Shown here piece by piece: positions 61,537 to 64,000 of a stretch of 64,000 nt of DNA. The notes under the pieces are model-generated. The model saw only the letters and a list, made by a program, of their open reading frames with translations. It was not told the DNA's origin and ran no database searches. This stretch comes from Pseudomonadota bacterium (lineage in GTDB: Bacteria; Pseudomonadota; Gammaproteobacteria; Burkholderiales; Burkholderiaceae_B), in the NCBI GenBank assembly GCA_023425645.1, contig JAFACG010000009.1, positions 303,775 through 367,774 on the forward strand, in the 5' to 3' direction. Both the position numbers and the translations under genes were made by a program. How positions within the stretch are numbered: position 1 is the stretch's first letter; each line of letters begins with the position of its first letter.

Positions 61537-61860
61537 TCAGCGCACCAGCAGCGCGTGCTTGTCGCGCCGTTGCGCCCAGTGATCCGCATCGGGCAGGGCG
61601 GGCGCACCGCTTGCCGCCACCGGCCATATTTGCGACAGCTCGTCGTTCAGCGCGATGTAGTGGCGACGGTCGGGGGACAGCTCATAGTCGCTGGCGATGG
61701 CCTGCACCGGGCAGGCCAGGACGCACAGGGTGCAGTTGATGCAGACGTGCGGATTGATGACCATGAAATTGGGTCCGCGATGGAAGGCATCGGCGGGGCA
61801 GACGTCCAGGCATTCTCCATACTGGCAGTTGATGCAGGGATCGGTGACGACGCAGGTCAT
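61537..61860 (-). CDS. Ferredoxin (FdxA-like, 3Fe-4S/4Fe-4S)
   Basis: A 107-residue ferredoxin. Cluster motifs CINCQYGECLDVCP (residues 9-22) and CINCTLCVLACP (about 40-51) match the seven- or eight-iron FdxA pattern, with the typical GPNFMVINPHVC spacer. The C-terminal 50 residues are an extension typical of FdxA. It probably carries electrons for an oxygenase or reductase whose gene is not next to it. It follows the cupin gene on the minus strand. Confidence 0.92.
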   Translation of the reverse strand: MTCVVTDPCINCQYGECLDVCPADAFHRGPNFMVINPHVCINCTLCVLACPVQAIASDYELSPDRRHYIALNDELSQIWPVAASGAPALPDADHWAQRRDKHALLVR

Positions 61861-61914
61861 GGCAGCTCCTGGCGGGAGCAGGGCGCGCGGCGCCCTGCGG
61901 GAGGGCGCGCCGAT

Positions 61915-62346
61915 TCAGGCGGCCCGGAATCCGGCTGTGCCGAAGAACACATTGGGCTTGCGGTAGACCGCCAGCAGGATGCAGCCTTCGTCGGAATGCG
62001 TCTCGTGCAGCGAGCCCGGTTTGCGCCAGACGTACTGGCCGGCCCGGCAGATGCCGTCGTGATCATAGAAAGAGCCTTGCAGCACGAAGCTCTGCTCGAT
62101 TTCGGGATGGCGATGGAAGGGCAGCACGGCGCCGGGTTCCCATTTCAGCAGTACGGTCATTTCGCCTTCCTCGTCGTTGCGGTACAGCACTTTCATCGAG
62201 ATCTTCTCGAACTGGGATGGCTGCCAGTCCATGGATTCGGGGTCGATGTAGATGGAACCGCCCTGGGTGGGTTCCAGCTTGCCTTTCAGACGCTGGGCGT
62301 AGTGCGTGTTCTCGTCGGCCTGTGCGGTTGCGGCTTGCGTGTTCAT
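61915..62346 (-). CDS. Cupin domain protein (ChrR-like)
   Basis: A 143-residue cupin. Metal ligands are visible in PFHRHPEIEQSFVLQG (two His and a Glu) and the second motif in PGSLHETHSDEG. ChrR-like cupins and small dioxygenases share this fold. It is the first gene of an operon with ferredoxin and is divergent from the MFS gene, with a strong inverted repeat between them. Confidence 0.87.
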   Translation of the reverse strand: MNTQAATAQADENTHYAQRLKGKLEPTQGGSIYIDPESMDWQPSQFEKISMKVLYRNDEEGEMTVLLKWEPGAVLPFHRHPEIEQSFVLQGSFYDHDGICRAGQYVWRKPGSLHETHSDEGCILLAVYRKPNVFFGTAGFRAA

Positions 62347-62413
62347 GATGTCTCCTAGGTTGGACCGCCCCCCTTGGGTCGGTTAAGGATAATCTAGCCT
62401 CGTGTTTTCTATT

Positions 62414-62458
62414 AGTCAACTTTTTCAGGGAAATTTTATAAAAAGTTTACTTATAAAC
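62414..62458. promoter_or_regulatory. Inverted-repeat operator between cupin and MFS genes
   Basis: AGTCAACTTTTT (62414-62425) and AAAAAGTTTACT (62440-62451) form a 12-bp inverted repeat with one mismatch and a 14-base spacer. GTTTA-CTTA-TAAAC (62445-62458) overlaps the right arm as a second palindrome. The AT-rich position is fit for divergent promoter control, possibly by the XRE-cupin regulator at 60738. Confidence 0.65.
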
Positions 62459-62562
62459 CCTAATTTAAGCCTAAATAGTTTCCTGTCAGTATTTGCTCAC
62501 CGTATGTTTTTCCTGCGGTTACGCAAACGAGGGCCGGCCGGCCCGGCAACCAGGAGACAATG

Positions 62563-63927
62563 ATGAGCATCACAGTCAAGGCGGATAAGCTGGATGAGTC
62601 CGCTGCACAGGAGCGGCTCGCGCAGGAGGACGAAAAATCCATGCGCCGGGTCGTGATGGCCAGCGTGATAGGCACGACGGTGGAGTGGTATGACTTCCTG
62701 CTGTATGGGACCGCGGCGGCGCTGGTGTTCAACAAGATATTCTTTCCCGGACTGGATCCCTTGATGGGCACGCTGGCGGCCCTGGGGTCTTTCGCGGTGG
62801 GCTTCATCGCGCGCCCGCTGGGCGGCATCGTGTTCGGACACTTCGGGGACCGCGTGGGCCGCAAGTCCATGCTGATGCTGACCATGTTCCTGATGGGCGG
62901 AGGAACCTTTGCCATCGGCCTGCTGCCCACCTACGAGCAGATCGGCGTCTGGGCGCCCGTCGCCCTGATCCTGTTGCGTGTCATCCAGGGCTTTGGCATA
63001 GGCGGGGAGTGGGGCGGCGCCGCGCTGATGGTGATCGAGCATGCGCCGCGCCATCGGCGCGGTTTCTACGGCAGCCTGGTGCAGGTCGGCTTTCCGCTGG
63101 GCATGCTGGCCTCCACCGGCATCCTGGCCTGGCTGACCCGCCTGCCCGAGGACGAGTTCCTGAGCTGGGGGTGGCGCGTACCTTTCCTGCTGAGTGTGGT
63201 CCTGGTGGCCCTGGGTTTCTACATACGCCTGCAGGTGGTGGAGTCGCCCGTCTTCCAGGCCAGCCAGGACGAAGGCCGGAACAAGGGCGCGCAGCCTGAC
63301 TCCGACAAGGCGCCCTTGTGGCGGATTCTCTCCGAGCATCGGCTCAACCTGTTCCTGAGCATAGGGTTGAAAGTGTGCGAGGTGGCCTGGGTCTATATCC
63401 TGACCGTGTTCGTGATCGTCTATGGGACCAGCGCGCTGGACTTGCCCAAGGGGCTGATCCTGGACGGCGTGCTGCTGGGCGCCGCGCTGGAAGTGGGCTT
63501 CATTCCCCTGTTCGGCTGGCTTTCCGACAAAGTAGGGCGCCGGGCCCTGTATTACTTTGGCGCGACCTTCGTGCTCCTGTCGGCCTATCCCCTGTTCCTG
63601 TGCCTGGAGACCCGAGATCCGCTGATCATCATGGGCGCGATCGCGGCCTGCATGACGCTGGGGCACGGCGCCATGTACGGACCGCAGGCCGCCTATCTGC
63701 CCGAACTGTTCGGCACGCGGGTGCGCTACAGTGGCGCGTCCCTGGGGTGCCAGGCGGCGGCGGGCGTGGGGGGCGGACTGGCGCCCATGCTGGCGACCTG
63801 GCTGCTGGCCCGCCAGGGCCATTACTGGGGCGTGGCGGTCATGGTCGTGCTGCTGGCCCTGGTCACCTTGTGGGCTACGCGCCGCAGCCCCGAGACCTAT
63901 CGCGACGACCTGACCCAGACCCAGTAG
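62563..63927 (+). CDS. MFS transporter, metabolite:H+ symporter (MHS) type
   Basis: A 454-residue major facilitator with about 12 membrane segments. Family motifs are TTVEWYDFLLYG near residue 40, GDRVGRKSML in the first cytoplasmic loop (about 95-104), and FGIGGEWGGAAL near residue 145. Substrates of this family are organic acids, betaines or shikimate-type compounds. ATG 62563 is chosen because AGGAG is 6 bases upstream; ATG 62560 is 3 bases closer. It is divergent from the cupin gene and likely regulated with it. Confidence 0.9.
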   Translation: MSITVKADKLDESAAQERLAQEDEKSMRRVVMASVIGTTVEWYDFLLYGTAAALVFNKIFFPGLDPLMGTLAALGSFAVGFIARPLGGIVFGHFGDRVGRKSMLMLTMFLMGGGTFAIGLLPTYEQIGVWAPVALILLRVIQGFGIGGEWGGAALMVIEHAPRHRRGFYGSLVQVGFPLGMLASTGILAWLTRLPEDEFLSWGWRVPFLLSVVLVALGFYIRLQVVESPVFQASQDEGRNKGAQPDSDKAPLWRILSEHRLNLFLSIGLKVCEVAWVYILTVFVIVYGTSALDLPKGLILDGVLLGAALEVGFIPLFGWLSDKVGRRALYYFGATFVLLSAYPLFLCLETRDPLIIMGAIAACMTLGHGAMYGPQAAYLPELFGTRVRYSGASLGCQAAAGVGGGLAPMLATWLLARQGHYWGVAVMVVLLALVTLWATRRSPETYRDDLTQTQ

Positions 63928-63975
63928 GGCATGAGCAGGCTGGGCCGCCCGAAAGCGCGCCTTCAGGGATGGGCC

Positions 63976-63988
63976 GGGGGGGGGGGGG
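63976..63988 (+). repeat. G13 homopolymer near the right edge
   Basis: Thirteen consecutive G, flanked by CC on both sides, 48 bases after the MFS stop and 12 bases from the window end. Such tracts vary by slippage in bacteria that phase-vary and are also common sequencing or assembly artefacts. Confidence 0.85.
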
Positions 63989-64000
63989 CCAACCGCCTTA

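Overview
The window is a 64-kb piece of a high-GC (roughly 60-65% by eye) betaproteobacterial chromosome. Gene content and protein style (a TIGR03364-like phosphonate flavoenzyme, a LysR gene of the phosphonate type, cysTWA sulfate transport, a tonB-exbB-exbD operon, a heme d1 cluster, Burkholderiales-type GC-rich intergenic repeats) point to Alcaligenaceae, near Bordetella, Achromobacter, Castellaniella or Kerstersia. The genus is an inference; no rRNA gene is present to settle it. Genes are densely packed, with many 4-bp ATGA overlaps. There is no prophage, IS element or CRISPR array.

Region by region. 1-1.8 kb: the end of a glutamate/aspartate-type ABC transporter. 1.8-3.0 kb: a dienelactone hydrolase-family gene and a small membrane protein. 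3.1-10.1 kb: a 2-aminoethylphosphonate (AEP) uptake and degradation operon (ATPase, fused permease, phosphonatase PhnX, binding protein, FAD oxidase) with a divergent LysR regulator. 10.1-17.0 kb: a DUF4139 protein, an 85-bp tandem repeat block, a short prepilin-peptidase-like protein, a LodA/LodB-like quinoprotein oxidase pair and a DUF1648 protein. 17.2-19.7 kb: a ferric-siderophore reductase and its PadR/NfeR-type regulator between two inverted identical tRNA-Leu(CAG) genes, plus a structured RNA candidate. 19.7-22.4 kb: arginase and ornithine cyclodeaminase with a divergent AsnC/Lrp regulator. 22.5-30.0 kb: a seven-gene operon pairing a RuBisCO-like protein and an acid-sugar kinase (as in D-apiose/3-oxo-isoapionate catabolism) with a VOC protein and an ABC importer, with a divergent LacI regulator. 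30-37 kb: a small HMA-like protein, a third tRNA-Leu(CAG), RNase R, RlmB, a Cys/Met-metabolism PLP enzyme and a MocR regulator.

37.3-45.8 kb: heme d1 genes of denitrification in two convergent arms. The right arm (minus strand) is nirE-nirC-nirF-nirDL-nirG-nirH-nirJ; the left arm (plus strand) is nirN, a cytochrome c and a CysG-like dehydrogenase. They meet at a (TGC)13 microsatellite. The terminal reductase nirS is not in the window. 46-49.5 kb: HU, tRNA-Val(TAC), iron permease-like, ferritin-like and AhpD-like genes. 49.7-53.6 kb: sulfate ABC transporter sbp-cysTWA. 53.8-56.1 kb: tonB-exbB-exbD behind a likely Fur-controlled promoter. 56.2-60 kb: a two-component system followed by the potassium transporter Kup. 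60-64 kb: DJ-1/PfpI, XRE-cupin regulator, ferredoxin, cupin and MFS transporter, with candidate operators. The window ends near a G13 homopolymer.

Common themes are uptake plus catabolism of organic nutrients (amino acids, AEP, arginine, probably a branched acid sugar), iron handling and anaerobic nitrite reduction. The most novel-looking items are the three-way-junction RNA near 17.5 kb, the RuBisCO-like/VOC operon, the CysG homologue with a decayed methyltransferase half, and the triplicated tRNA-Leu cassettes.
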